From positions 186,001 to 250,000 of the forward strand of contig QKEL01000014.1 of NCBI GenBank assembly GCA_003252395.1: a stretch of 64,000 nucleotides of DNA, in the 5' to 3' direction. The stretch's first letter is position 1. Each line of letters starts with the position of its first letter. Shown one piece after another: positions 49,084 through 57,683 of this stretch. The notes beneath the pieces were generated by a model that did no database searches, was not told the DNA's origin, and saw nothing but the letters and a program-made list of their open reading frames with translations. The stretch comes from Spirochaetales bacterium (GTDB taxonomy: Bacteria; Spirochaetota; Spirochaetia; Treponematales; Treponemataceae). Made by a program: the position numbers and the translations under genes.

Positions 49084-50100
49084 ATGTCCGAACTAACCAT
49101 GGCCGCCCAGGAGGCGGTAAGCGGCTTTTTCTCCGGGGGAACCGGCTCGTCCGTTCTCCAGTGGGGGCTCGAGGCCATTCGGGCCTTCCAGGGCGCCCGC
49201 CCCGCCGTTCTCACGGCCGTCGCGAGACTCGTAAGCGACGCGGGAAGCGCCTTGGCCTATATCGCCATTATCGCCATTACGCACTGGTGCGTGGACGAGC
49301 GCCGCGCGTTTCGGGCGGGAATAATCCTGTTCGTCTCCAATGGCCTCAATATCGGCCTGAAAGAATGGATACGGGAACCCCGCCCCTACGCCCTCGATCC
49401 GTCCATTAACCTCGCGTGGGAGCCTACCCTGAGCTTTCCCTCCGGCCATTCCCAAAACGCCGCGGCCTTTTGGCCCGCGCTGCTTGCCGGGAAGGCCGGG
49501 AAGCCCCGCAAGGCCGCGATCGCGCTTTTTCTGGCCATACCCTTCCTGATCGGCCTTTCCCGCGTGTACCTCGGGGTACACTACCCGACGGACGTGCTTG
49601 GCGGCTGGGCGGTCGGCGCCCTGGTCGCGGCGGCGGGACTGGTCGCGGCGCCGCGCCTCGTTCGGTTCGCCCGCGAAACGCCGATCCAGCCCATCGCGGG
49701 AATTCGCGAATCCTACCGCGCGCGGATTATCGAGGCTCCCCGCACTGCGGCCACCTTTCGTCTCGCGCTTGCGGCCATGGGGGCGATAGCCCTGAACGCC
49801 CTGGGCGGGGAAGATACCTCCATGGGGGGAATCCTCTTCGGTTACGCCGCGGGACCGGCCCTACTATCTTCGGATTTTCGCGCCGCCGAGGGCAGCGTAG
49901 TAAAAAAAGCGGCCCGACTTGCGGTCGGGCTCGTTGGCTTGGCCATTCTGTATTTTGGCCTGAAACTCGCGTTCCCCGGAGAGGGAACGCCCCTGTATCG
50001 CCTGGCGCGCTTCGTCCGGTACGGCCTGTGCGGTTTCTGGGCCTCCGGACTCGCGCCCTATCTTTTCCTCAAGACCGGCCTTTCACGAAGCGGTCGATAA
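49084..50100 (+). CDS. PAP2-family membrane phosphatase
   Basis: 338 residues with about nine membrane segments. The three phosphatase motifs are present: KEWIREPRPY (K-x6-RP), LSFPSGHSQNAA (PSGH) and GLSRVYLGVHYPTDVLGGW (SR-x5-H-x3-D). Such enzymes remove phosphate from undecaprenyl pyrophosphate, phosphatidic acid or glycerophosphates on the outer side of the membrane. The C-terminal third adds further membrane helices beyond the usual domain. GGGAGGAAACC before the ATG. The last 32 bases overlap the convergent galU gene. Substrate not determined. Confidence 0.92.
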   Translation: MSELTMAAQEAVSGFFSGGTGSSVLQWGLEAIRAFQGARPAVLTAVARLVSDAGSALAYIAIIAITHWCVDERRAFRAGIILFVSNGLNIGLKEWIREPRPYALDPSINLAWEPTLSFPSGHSQNAAAFWPALLAGKAGKPRKAAIALFLAIPFLIGLSRVYLGVHYPTDVLGGWAVGALVAAAGLVAAPRLVRFARETPIQPIAGIRESYRARIIEAPRTAATFRLALAAMGAIALNALGGEDTSMGGILFGYAAGPALLSSDFRAAEGSVVKKAARLAVGLVGLAILYFGLKLAFPGEGTPLYRLARFVRYGLCGFWASGLAPYLFLKTGLSRSGR

Positions 50101-50932
50101 CCGCCCGCAATTCCGGCTGGGTGTCGGCGTACCGGAGCACCGCGTCTAGGTACCCGGCGGGTTCGCCGGTATCGAGCCGCATTCCTTCCGTGGGGCAATA
50201 GACGACCTTTCCGGCTTCCATGAGCTTATTCAGCGCGTATATGTGGAAATATTCCCCGGGAGCGCGGTCGGCTTTTTCGGCGGCCGCCAGGTGGAGTTGC
50301 CACCCCTCTTCCAAAAGGGCGAAAAACTCGCTCGTGTAGAGATAGCGCCCAATCGATACCTCGTGGCTCGGCTCGGTGCCGGGCAGGGGCTTCTCGACGA
50401 TGCCCGAAACGTGCCGCCCGTCCTTGGCGATGGAGAGCACGCCGTATCGGGACACGTCTCCCGGCTCGGTAATGGAGGCCATGACCGAACAGCCCGTTTC
50501 CTTCCACGCGTCGATAAGCTGGGCGGCCAGGGGCTTCTGCCCCACGTGGAGATCGTCCGGATAGGCGACCACGCAACTATCGTCGCCGACCCAGGAACGC
50601 ACCTGCATGAGCGCGTGGCCCGTGCCCATCATCCGCTGTTGCCGGACGAAGGCGATATTCGCCCGTGCCGGCTCAATCAGTTTTAGCTGTTTTTTCTTCC
50701 CCTCCCGTTCGAAAACGGACTCGAGCTCGATCTCCCGGTCGAAGTAATCCTCCAAAACGCCCTTTCTGCGGGAAGAGATGATCACGATATCGGTAATGCC
50801 CGACGAGACGAACTCGTCCACGATAAACTGGATCGAGGGCACGTTGACGAGGGGAATCATTTCCTTGGGAATGGTCTTGGTAACGGGGAGGAACCTGGTG
50901 CCGTATCCGGCGGCGACGATAATGCCTTTCAT
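50069..50932 (-). CDS. galU: UTP-glucose-1-phosphate uridylyltransferase
   Basis: 287 residues from the ATG at 50932; in-frame sequence upstream to 51442 is antisense to the acyl-CoA synthetase and is rejected. It makes UDP-glucose for glycans and glycolipids. The nucleotide-binding start MKGIIVAAGYGTRFLPVTK is followed by the KEMIPLVNVPSIQFIVDE block; the sugar-phosphate site is around GEPAGYLDAVLRYA, VEKPLPGTEPSHEVSIGRY is also family-typical. A leaderless promoter precedes it (50939-50967). It overlaps the convergent PAP2 gene by 32 bases at the 3' end. Confidence 0.95.
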   Translation of the reverse strand: MKGIIVAAGYGTRFLPVTKTIPKEMIPLVNVPSIQFIVDEFVSSGITDIVIISSRRKGVLEDYFDREIELESVFEREGKKKQLKLIEPARANIAFVRQQRMMGTGHALMQVRSWVGDDSCVVAYPDDLHVGQKPLAAQLIDAWKETGCSVMASITEPGDVSRYGVLSIAKDGRHVSGIVEKPLPGTEPSHEVSIGRYLYTSEFFALLEEGWQLHLAAAEKADRAPGEYFHIYALNKLMEAGKVVYCPTEGMRLDTGEPAGYLDAVLRYADTQPELRAVIDRFVKGRS

Positions 50933-50938
50933 GACGCA

Positions 50939-50967
50939 AGTGTAGCATGCGGCCGCCGTAGAAACAA
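50939..50967 (-). promoter_or_regulatory. Leaderless promoter of galU
   Basis: Minus strand: TTGTTT (50967-50962), 17-base spacer, TACACT (50944-50939), six bases, ATG at 50932. No SD. Confidence 0.6.
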
Positions 50968-51044
50968 GAATGGCCATTTGAACTTGACGGATGGGCAAGT
51001 CGACGGCGATAATTGAAAACATTGCCGAAAGGAAGGAGATTCCC

Positions 51045-53033
51045 ATGCACACCGTTATCGAACTCTTGCATCTGGGGGCCGAACGCTGGGGAGACGATCC
51101 GTTTCTCGGCGAAAAGGCCGATTCCGGGTACGTCACCGCCAGTTTCATCGAGACGGACAGGGAATCCCTGGCCTTCGCCGCGGCGCTGGTGCTCAGGGGC
51201 ATTCCCCGGGGCTCCAACATCGCGATTCTGTCCGAAGGGCGCACCGCCTGGGTCGTGGGCGAGTTCGGCATTCTGAAGGCCGGCTGCGTATCCGTTCCCC
51301 TCTCGACGAAGCTTTCGCCCGACGAAGTCCTCTTCCGCCTGGACCACTCGGATACACGTGCCGTCCTCGTTTCGGAGAATTCCCTGAAATCGATTCTGCC
51401 GGTCCTGGACCGGGCGCGGCGCCGGCCCCTGCTGATCCTCATTTCCCCGTGGACGGAAAGCCTCGCGTCCCTCGCCGAGGGCGCGGGCCTGGCGAAGGGT
51501 ACCGATTACCTCCTCTATCGCGACATGGTGAACGAGGGCCAAAAGGGGCTCGATACCCCTCCCGCCGCCGCGGGAAACGCCTTTGGGGGGAAACCCCTGG
51601 CGTACGTGATGCGGGAAATCGAAAAATCCATAAAGGTCGACGATCCGGTCACCATCAGTTACACCTCGGGGACCACGGGCAATCCGAAGGGAATCATGCT
51701 CTCCCACAGGAACTATTGGGGGAACGCCCATTCGGCGGCGGAGATCGTCGAGGTGCAAAGGGGATGGAAAAGCCTCATCATGCTCCCCCTGGACCATTCC
51801 TTCGCCCACACCGTCGGCACCTACATATTCCTCGCGAAAGGGCTTACCATGTACTTCGTGGACGCGCGGGGAGGCCCCATGGCGGCCCTGAGAAACCTTC
51901 CGAAAAACCTGCTCGAGGTAAATCCCGATTTTCTCCTTACCGTTCCCGCCCTTTCGGGCAATTTCATGAAGAAGATGACCGAAGGCATCGCGAAGAAGGG
52001 AAAATTCGTGGAAGGTATATTCCGGCGCGGGGTGGAAGCCGGCATAGCCCGCGCGGGAAACGGCTTTAACCGGCCCTCCTTCGGGACGAGGCTCGCCGCG
52101 TGGTTTCCCTGGAAACTGGCCGAGATCCTGATTTTCCCGAAACTCAGGGGCATATTCGGGACCGACATCAAATTCTGCGTGGGGGGCGGTGCCCTCCTCG
52201 AAATACGGCAGCAGGAGTTTTTCAACGCCATAGGGGTGCCGATCTATCAGGGCTACGGCCTGACCGAAAACGCCCCGATCATCTGCTCCAATTCGCCCAA
52301 ACGGCATAAGTTCGGCACCTCCGGCACCGTGATCCCGGATCTTCAGGTCAGGATCATGAAGGACGATACGACCCCCGCCCCGCCGTTCCAGCCCGGACAG
52401 ATCGTTACCAAGGGAGACTCGGTCATGCTCGGGTATTACCGGAACCCCGAAGCCACCGCCGAAACCCTGCGTGACGGTTGGCTCTGGTCGGGCGACCTGG
52501 GCTACTTCGACAAGGACGGCTTTCTCGTCGTGACCGGCAGGGAAAAGGCCCTTCTGATCGCGCCTGACGGCGAAAAATACAGCCCGGAAACCATCGAAGA
52601 GGCGATTATCAACACGGCCCGCTACGTTAACCAGGTAATGGCCTACAACGAGCAATGCCGGTTCACCACGGCGTTAGTGACCGTCCACGCCGAACTCATA
52701 GCCCAGGACATCAAGGAAGGAAGGCTGCGCGTCTCGGCGTCGCCAAACGAGGCGGCAAACGATATACTGGACGCGATCATGGCAGACCTTACGGCATTCG
52801 CGAAACGACCCGAGTACGACGGCATTCCGGCGCAATGGCGCCCCGCGTCGTTCGCGCTCATAAGCGCCCCCTTCGACGAAAACCACGGTTTGGTCAATTC
52901 CACCCTTAAACTGGTTCGGCACAAGGTCAGGGATCATTACCGCGACCGAATCGACGAGCTGTACGCCGACGGGAGCGCGGACCACCGCTCGCAGGGAAAC
53001 CGCGCCGCCCTGGACGCCTTATCCCTGCCCTGA
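51045..53033 (+). CDS. AMP-forming long-chain acyl-CoA synthetase
   Basis: 662 residues from the ATG at 51045, which has AAGGAGA upstream (an earlier in-frame start at 50991 lacks it). It activates fatty acids with ATP and coenzyme A. The AMP-binding signature is ISYTSGTTGNPKGIMLSH (about 203-220), followed by GGGALLEIRQQEFFNAIGVPIYQGYGLTE (about 382-410), WLWSGDLGYFDKDGFLVVTGREKALL (about 482-507) and the C-terminal Lys region. The length and the inserts between motifs fit the bacterial LC-FACS (FadD15-like) group. Peripheral membrane association is likely. The next gene begins 13 bases after its stop. Confidence 0.94.
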   Translation: MHTVIELLHLGAERWGDDPFLGEKADSGYVTASFIETDRESLAFAAALVLRGIPRGSNIAILSEGRTAWVVGEFGILKAGCVSVPLSTKLSPDEVLFRLDHSDTRAVLVSENSLKSILPVLDRARRRPLLILISPWTESLASLAEGAGLAKGTDYLLYRDMVNEGQKGLDTPPAAAGNAFGGKPLAYVMREIEKSIKVDDPVTISYTSGTTGNPKGIMLSHRNYWGNAHSAAEIVEVQRGWKSLIMLPLDHSFAHTVGTYIFLAKGLTMYFVDARGGPMAALRNLPKNLLEVNPDFLLTVPALSGNFMKKMTEGIAKKGKFVEGIFRRGVEAGIARAGNGFNRPSFGTRLAAWFPWKLAEILIFPKLRGIFGTDIKFCVGGGALLEIRQQEFFNAIGVPIYQGYGLTENAPIICSNSPKRHKFGTSGTVIPDLQVRIMKDDTTPAPPFQPGQIVTKGDSVMLGYYRNPEATAETLRDGWLWSGDLGYFDKDGFLVVTGREKALLIAPDGEKYSPETIEEAIINTARYVNQVMAYNEQCRFTTALVTVHAELIAQDIKEGRLRVSASPNEAANDILDAIMADLTAFAKRPEYDGIPAQWRPASFALISAPFDENHGLVNSTLKLVRHKVRDHYRDRIDELYADGSADHRSQGNRAALDALSLP

Positions 53034-53046
53034 CCGCGATAAGTCC

Positions 53047-55476
53047 ATGGGCCGCCCGTTTTTCCCCAGATTTATTTCCGCGCTGCTCCTCGCCGCCCTT
53101 GCCGCGGCGGGGGCAATCCCCTTACGTGCCGCGACCCGGCCAAACCCGAATATCCTGGTGCTCAACTCCTACTCCCCGACCTACCGCTGGGCGGCGGACG
53201 CCTATGCCGGCGTGGTGGGGGGCCTAGAATCCGGCCCCGTGAGCTATCAGCTTTTCGCGGAATACATGGACTGGAAACGATTCTCATCCGCCGAGAACCT
53301 CGACGCCTTGAAAGAGGTATACGCCGTACGCTATTCGGACCTGCATATCGACCTCATCGTAGCGGTCGACGACGCGGCCCTCCTGTTCGCCCTGGAAAAC
53401 CGCTCGAGCGTCTTTTCCGACGCGCCGATCGTCTTTACCGGCGTTCTTCCCGGAAGCGCCGAAGCCTACCTGGCGGGGAAGGACCGCGTTACGGGGGTAT
53501 ACGAGAATATCGATCCCGAGGGCACGATTCGCGCCGCCTTGGCGGCGAATCCAAAGCTGTCCAGGGTGTACGTGTACAACGAGCGGACCGAATCGGGCTT
53601 GGCGATCGAAAAAGAAACCGTCGAGAGCATACGCCGAACGCGGCCGGAACTGATCGTTCATTCCCTTACCGATTACTCCCTCGCCTCTTTTCACCGTACC
53701 ATTTCCATTTTGCCGGAAAACTCGATACTCCTGGTGGGAACCTGCTATACCGAGGTGGATAAACAGGTGTTCTCGATGGACGCGACGCTGCGAAAAATCG
53801 CGCGGGAGTGCAACGTCCCGGTGTACGTTCTGTACAGCTCCTATATGCTCGACGGGGTAATGGGCGGAAGCCTTTTGGATTCCCGCGACCTGGGAAACCG
53901 GGCGGCGGAGATGGCGATCGAGATTCTCGAGGGTATCCGCGACGAAAGCGCCCGCCCGGAAGCCTACCGGGACTATCGGCTCACCTATAACAGTCCCGTT
54001 TTAAAGCGCTTCGGTATCCGCGATGCGGACCTGCCCCGCGGAGCGCGCGTCGTGAATAAGGAGAGTACCTTTTTCAGCCAATATCCGCGGCTTTCCTTCG
54101 TGCTCCTCAATATTCTCGCCGTCCTGATAGCGGCCGTCGTATTCCTTTCCCTGAACAACCGAAAAATACGGCGCATCGCCTACCGGGACAGCCTCACCGG
54201 CCTGGTAAACCAGCGCCACGTATTCGATACCTCGGATAAAATCCTCGCCCGTACCGAGTCCGGCAAGAAAGCGGGTCTCCTACACCTGGACCTGGACGAT
54301 TTCCGCATAATCAACGACGTAAACGGCCATGCATTCGGCGATCTCGTCCTGAAAGAAGCCGCCGACCGGCTAAAAGAACTGCTCACCGCGAATATGCGGG
54401 CCGCCCGGTTCGGGGGCGACGAGTTTCTCGTGCTGGTCAAGAACGCGGACATGCACGAGATAATGGAGACGACCCGGTCCGTGCAAAAGGCCTTCACGCG
54501 GGAAATGAGCGTGAACGGCAAGGAAATCAAACTCGACATTACCATGGGCCTCGCGGTATACCCGGACCACGGCCGGGACATACGGCAACTGCTCCAAAAT
54601 ACGGATATGGCCATGCACCAGGGGAAACACGGGGGAAAGAACCGCTGTATCCTGTTCAATTTCGACATGGCCAAGGAGCTGAGCGCCTCCGTTGACCGCG
54701 AGGCGAGGCTTCGCGCGGCCATCGCCAACGGGGAATTGAAGGCGGCGTTCCAGCCCCAGGTGAACCTGGAACGGGGCGAGCTATCGGGCTTCGAAACCCT
54801 CGTTCGCTGGACCGACCCGCGGCACGGGGATATCCCCCCCTCCGATTTTATCCCGTTGGCAGAAAAATCGAGGCTGATCGTGGAGATCGGCGATTTCGTG
54901 ATACGGCAAACCCTCTGGTTCATCCAGGAAAGCGAGCTGCTCGGCCATGAAGGCTTTACCGTGGGCGTGAACGTTTCGGTACGGCAGTTTGAGGAGCCCG
55001 ACTTCGTGGAAAAGCTCCTCGACGCGGTACGGATCGCCGGGGTTTCGCCGATGCGCCTCGTGCTGGAAGTGACCGAATCGGTGATGATCGCGGGGATGGA
55101 AGAGGTTAGCCATAAGCTGATCGCCCTGCGAGACGCGGGCTTCCGAATCGCCTTGGACGATTTCGGCACCGGTTATTCCTCGCTCAACTACCTGCGGGAA
55201 CTTCCCATACACACCGTGAAAATCGACAAGAGCTTCGCCGACAGCCTCCTGACCGACGCGAGAAGCCAGCCCCTGACCCTCCATATCATCGGGCTCTGCC
55301 ACGAGCTCGGCCTTTCCGTGGTGGCCGAGGGCATCGAAAGCCGCGAGCAGAGGGACTTTTTGCGCCGGAGCGGGTGCGACGAGATTCAGGGTTATTTTTA
55401 TTCCAAACCGCTTTCCGGCGACGCGGCCCTCAGGGTTCTCGGCGCCAATTTCAAGGACCACGATACGATTTCGTGA
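53047..55476 (+). CDS. Membrane GGDEF-EAL protein with periplasmic ABC-type substrate-binding domain
   Basis: 809 residues. Signal peptide (about 1-27), a periplasmic domain of the ABC_sub_bind kind (about 30-335: NILVLNSYSPTYRWAADAYAGVVGGL, DLIVAVDDAALLFALEN, APIVFTGVLPGS), one membrane segment LSFVLLNILAVLIAAVVFLSL (about 350-370), then GGDEF (about 385-545) and EAL (about 560-800). The cyclase motif is intact (RFGGDEF), as is the phosphodiesterase set: ETLVRW, LEVTESVM, LDDFGTGYSSLNYL, KIDKSFADS. It should couple a small periplasmic ligand to cyclic-di-GMP synthesis or breakdown. Spacing of 13 bases from the acyl-CoA synthetase suggests co-transcription. Confidence 0.93.
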   Translation: MGRPFFPRFISALLLAALAAAGAIPLRAATRPNPNILVLNSYSPTYRWAADAYAGVVGGLESGPVSYQLFAEYMDWKRFSSAENLDALKEVYAVRYSDLHIDLIVAVDDAALLFALENRSSVFSDAPIVFTGVLPGSAEAYLAGKDRVTGVYENIDPEGTIRAALAANPKLSRVYVYNERTESGLAIEKETVESIRRTRPELIVHSLTDYSLASFHRTISILPENSILLVGTCYTEVDKQVFSMDATLRKIARECNVPVYVLYSSYMLDGVMGGSLLDSRDLGNRAAEMAIEILEGIRDESARPEAYRDYRLTYNSPVLKRFGIRDADLPRGARVVNKESTFFSQYPRLSFVLLNILAVLIAAVVFLSLNNRKIRRIAYRDSLTGLVNQRHVFDTSDKILARTESGKKAGLLHLDLDDFRIINDVNGHAFGDLVLKEAADRLKELLTANMRAARFGGDEFLVLVKNADMHEIMETTRSVQKAFTREMSVNGKEIKLDITMGLAVYPDHGRDIRQLLQNTDMAMHQGKHGGKNRCILFNFDMAKELSASVDREARLRAAIANGELKAAFQPQVNLERGELSGFETLVRWTDPRHGDIPPSDFIPLAEKSRLIVEIGDFVIRQTLWFIQESELLGHEGFTVGVNVSVRQFEEPDFVEKLLDAVRIAGVSPMRLVLEVTESVMIAGMEEVSHKLIALRDAGFRIALDDFGTGYSSLNYLRELPIHTVKIDKSFADSLLTDARSQPLTLHIIGLCHELGLSVVAEGIESREQRDFLRRSGCDEIQGYFYSKPLSGDAALRVLGANFKDHDTIS

Positions 55477-55482
55477 TATACT
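55474..55482 (+). promoter_or_regulatory. Extended -10 promoter before the small ORF and mnmE
   Basis: TGA plus TATACT (55477-55482), followed by six bases and the ATG at 55489. The predicted transcript start falls on that ATG. The hexamer partly overlaps the stop region of the GGDEF-EAL gene (stop at 55474-55476). Confidence 0.5.
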
Positions 55483-55488
55483 CGGCCC

Positions 55489-55587
55489 ATGAAAACCTAC
55501 TCCAGCCCGGTCGCGCCGAATGCGTTCGCGCAGATCATCACGGCTACCCGCCGCATTAGGGTCGATTTCGCCGCGATACGATCATGA
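55489..55587 (+). CDS. Candidate 32-residue leaderless leader peptide upstream of mnmE
   Basis: An ATG at 55489 opens a frame of 32 codons (begins MKTYSSPVAPNAF, ends RVDFAAIRS) whose TGA overlaps the mnmE start as ATGA. It has no SD but lies exactly where a transcript from TATACT would begin. mnmE itself has no SD, so translation of this small frame could deliver ribosomes to mnmE. No known peptide family. Could be chance; the coincidence of promoter, ATG and coupling is the only support. Confidence 0.4.
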   Translation: MKTYSSPVAPNAFAQIITATRRIRVDFAAIRS

Positions 55588-57005
55588 ATCCTTCAGAATA
55601 TCCCCTTGGCGAACCCATAGCCGCGATCGCCACGGCCCTCGCCCCCGCCGCCCTCGGGGTAATACGGGTCTCCGGTAACGATTCGGTGCGACTCCTCTCC
55701 GCCTGCTTTTCCCGGGGGGAAGCGCTTCGCGCCGCGCCCGGCAATACCCTAGTCCATGGATGGATTCTCGGGGAGAACGGAACGGCAGACCGGATAGACG
55801 AGGTGATGGTGGCCGCGTATCGCTCTCCCAAAAGCTTTACCGGCGAGGAAGCCGCCGAAATTACCTGCCACGGGGGAACGGCGACGGTGCTCGCCGTGTA
55901 CCGACGCCTGCTTGCGGCGGGATTCCGCGAGGCGGAACGGGGAGAGTTCGCCTTCCGGGCCTTCGCCAACGGCAAAACCGACTTGCTCCGCGCCGAGGCG
56001 ATCCGGGAGATAATCGGCGCCCAGACGGAGACGGCCCTCTCCCACGCCGCGAACCGGCTCGCCGGGGACCTTTCCGCGGAAATACGCCGCGTGAAGGAAT
56101 CGATCATCCGTGCAAGGGCGGCAATCGGGGTGGAAATCGAATACCCCGAAGAGGAAGACGCCGAATCGGGTGCCTTCGACGACTCCCTCGTCCGGGAGGC
56201 GCTGCAGGCACTCGCGCGGCTTAGGGACACCTGGGCGGCCGAAAGGCTCCTCCAGGACGGCGCGCGGGTCGTGCTCGCGGGGCGAACCAACGCGGGCAAA
56301 TCGAGCTTTTTCAACACCCTACTCAAGGAAGACCGCGCCATCGTATCGGACGTGCCCGGCACCACCCGTGACTGGCTTGAGAGCACCGCCGATTTTTCGG
56401 GCATTCCGGTACGGCTCTTCGATACGGCGGGAATGCGCGAGACCGGCGACGCCATAGAGGCGGAGGGGGTCAACCGGTCCCGGCTCCTCGCGTCGGAAGC
56501 GGACCTCATACTCTACCTCGTCGACTCCAGCGAGGGGCTCGACGCGGGAGACCGCGCCTTTTTGTCGGACGCCGCCCGCGACGGGACGCCGGCCGTGCTC
56601 GTGTGGAACAAGGACGACCGATCCGACTCGAAACCCCTGCCCTCCCCCCTGCCGACCGGCGCGCGGGCGGCGGTGCGGACGAGCGCGAAGCGGGGAACCG
56701 GCGTGAGCGAGTTGGTTCGGCAGGCAGCCGGCATACTGCTCGAGGGGACGGGCGGTGGCCCTTCGGGAAAGGCGGGGCAAGCGGTTCGCGCGCCCGCCCT
56801 GGGCTCGGAGCGCCAAAAGCGGGACGTCGCCGCGGCCTGCGAAAGCCTAGAGCACGCCGTTTCGGCGGCTGCCGCCGGTTTTCCCATGGACGCGATAGAA
56901 GAAGACCTTTCCAACGCCCTCGACCACCTCGCCTCGATTACGGGGGAGGTTTCCGGAGCTGACGTGCTCGACGCGGTGTTTTCTGGCTTTTGCGTGGGGA
57001 AATAA
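55584..57005 (+). CDS. mnmE: tRNA uridine-34 modification GTPase MnmE
   Basis: 473 residues. With MnmG it adds the aminomethyl or carboxymethylaminomethyl group at wobble uridine. N-terminal tetrahydrofolate-binding domain (PLGEPIAAIATALAPAALGVIRVSG), helical domain, inserted G domain: G1 GRTNAGKSS (about 233-241), G2 PGTTRD, G3 DTAGMRE, G4 WNKDD, and the C-terminal signature FCVGK, with the cysteine needed for activity. The start follows the small leader ORF by ATGA overlap and has no SD. MnmG is not in the window. Followed by a short A-run and the convergent gene at 57022. Confidence 0.97.
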   Translation: MNPSEYPLGEPIAAIATALAPAALGVIRVSGNDSVRLLSACFSRGEALRAAPGNTLVHGWILGENGTADRIDEVMVAAYRSPKSFTGEEAAEITCHGGTATVLAVYRRLLAAGFREAERGEFAFRAFANGKTDLLRAEAIREIIGAQTETALSHAANRLAGDLSAEIRRVKESIIRARAAIGVEIEYPEEEDAESGAFDDSLVREALQALARLRDTWAAERLLQDGARVVLAGRTNAGKSSFFNTLLKEDRAIVSDVPGTTRDWLESTADFSGIPVRLFDTAGMRETGDAIEAEGVNRSRLLASEADLILYLVDSSEGLDAGDRAFLSDAARDGTPAVLVWNKDDRSDSKPLPSPLPTGARAAVRTSAKRGTGVSELVRQAAGILLEGTGGGPSGKAGQAVRAPALGSERQKRDVAAACESLEHAVSAAAAGFPMDAIEEDLSNALDHLASITGEVSGADVLDAVFSGFCVGK

Positions 57006-57021
57006 AAAAAAAGACGTTTCT

Positions 57022-57666
57022 TTACAGAATTCCGAAGAGGCCCCGGGAGCCGGCCTTGTGCCAGCGATTTTGGGCCCGGGAGGGCGGCCCCTCAAGGATG
57101 CGGGAGGCGAGCCATTCCAATTGGGCGTCGTCGGCCCCGGTTTCGTACCGTACCATCAGCGCCCGCTCGCCATGTCGGCGGGCGGATTCTTCGGCCAGCC
57201 TGAGAAAGGCGGATTCAGCGATCGCGACGGGAAGGGGCAACTGCTTGAGCGAGGCGTTCTCCGCCTTCGCGGGGGGCGCGGCGTGCACGAAGCAAAGAAA
57301 GCCGCTGCCCTGCTTCGCCAGGGCCTCGAAAACGCTCTCGGCCAGGTAAATCCAGCCGGTTACCAACGTATTCACCGCCGCGGACGCGTCGACGACGCCC
57401 TCATAGGCGACGTTTGCCGCGAAAGCTTCGGCGTCGAAGGCCAATACGCCCGCGGCAAGGCCGCCGTGGCGGGTGTTTGACTCCAGGATGGCCGTGTGCG
57501 CGGAAAGGAGCGAAGGCGGATTCCACCGGAGCGTATCGGGACTTGCCGGGTCGGCTTCTCCCGATCCGGCGAGTTCGAGGCATGAAAGCCCGCGGGATCT
57601 GAGCAGGGCTGACAGGGGGGGAATCAGGGGCGCCGAACTATCGGCGAGAATCGCGCATCTTTCCAT
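57022..57666 (-). CDS. Unknown protein resembling a degenerate short-chain dehydrogenase
   Basis: 214 residues, no signal peptide. The middle part FEGVVDASAAVNTLVTGWIYLAESVFEAL (read with N-terminal NVAYEGVV) and GSGFLCFVHAAPP resemble the helix and strand pattern of SDR folds, and SAFLRLAEESARRHGERALMV matches the later SDR helix. The TGxxxGxG cofactor loop and the YxxxK catalytic pair are missing, so it is unlikely to be an active oxidoreductase. A perfect extended -10 (TGA TATAAT) lies eight bases before the ATG and there is no SD. Confidence 0.6.
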   Translation of the reverse strand: MERCAILADSSAPLIPPLSALLRSRGLSCLELAGSGEADPASPDTLRWNPPSLLSAHTAILESNTRHGGLAAGVLAFDAEAFAANVAYEGVVDASAAVNTLVTGWIYLAESVFEALAKQGSGFLCFVHAAPPAKAENASLKQLPLPVAIAESAFLRLAEESARRHGERALMVRYETGADDAQLEWLASRILEGPPSRAQNRWHKAGSRGLFGIL

Positions 57667-57674
57667 AATGGCCC

Positions 57675-57683
57675 ATTATATCA
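57675..57683 (-). promoter_or_regulatory. Extended -10 promoter before the SDR-like gene, leaderless type
   Basis: Minus strand TGA TATAAT with TATAAT at 57680-57675, eight bases before the ATG at 57666. It lies just five bases beyond the end of the upstream hybrid kinase gene's stop (57681-57683 overlaps). Confidence 0.5.

Noticed and set aside
50933..51442. N-terminal extension of GalU by about 170 residues
   Set aside because: Antisense to the acyl-CoA synthetase; the enzyme fold starts exactly at 50932, where a promoter also precedes it.
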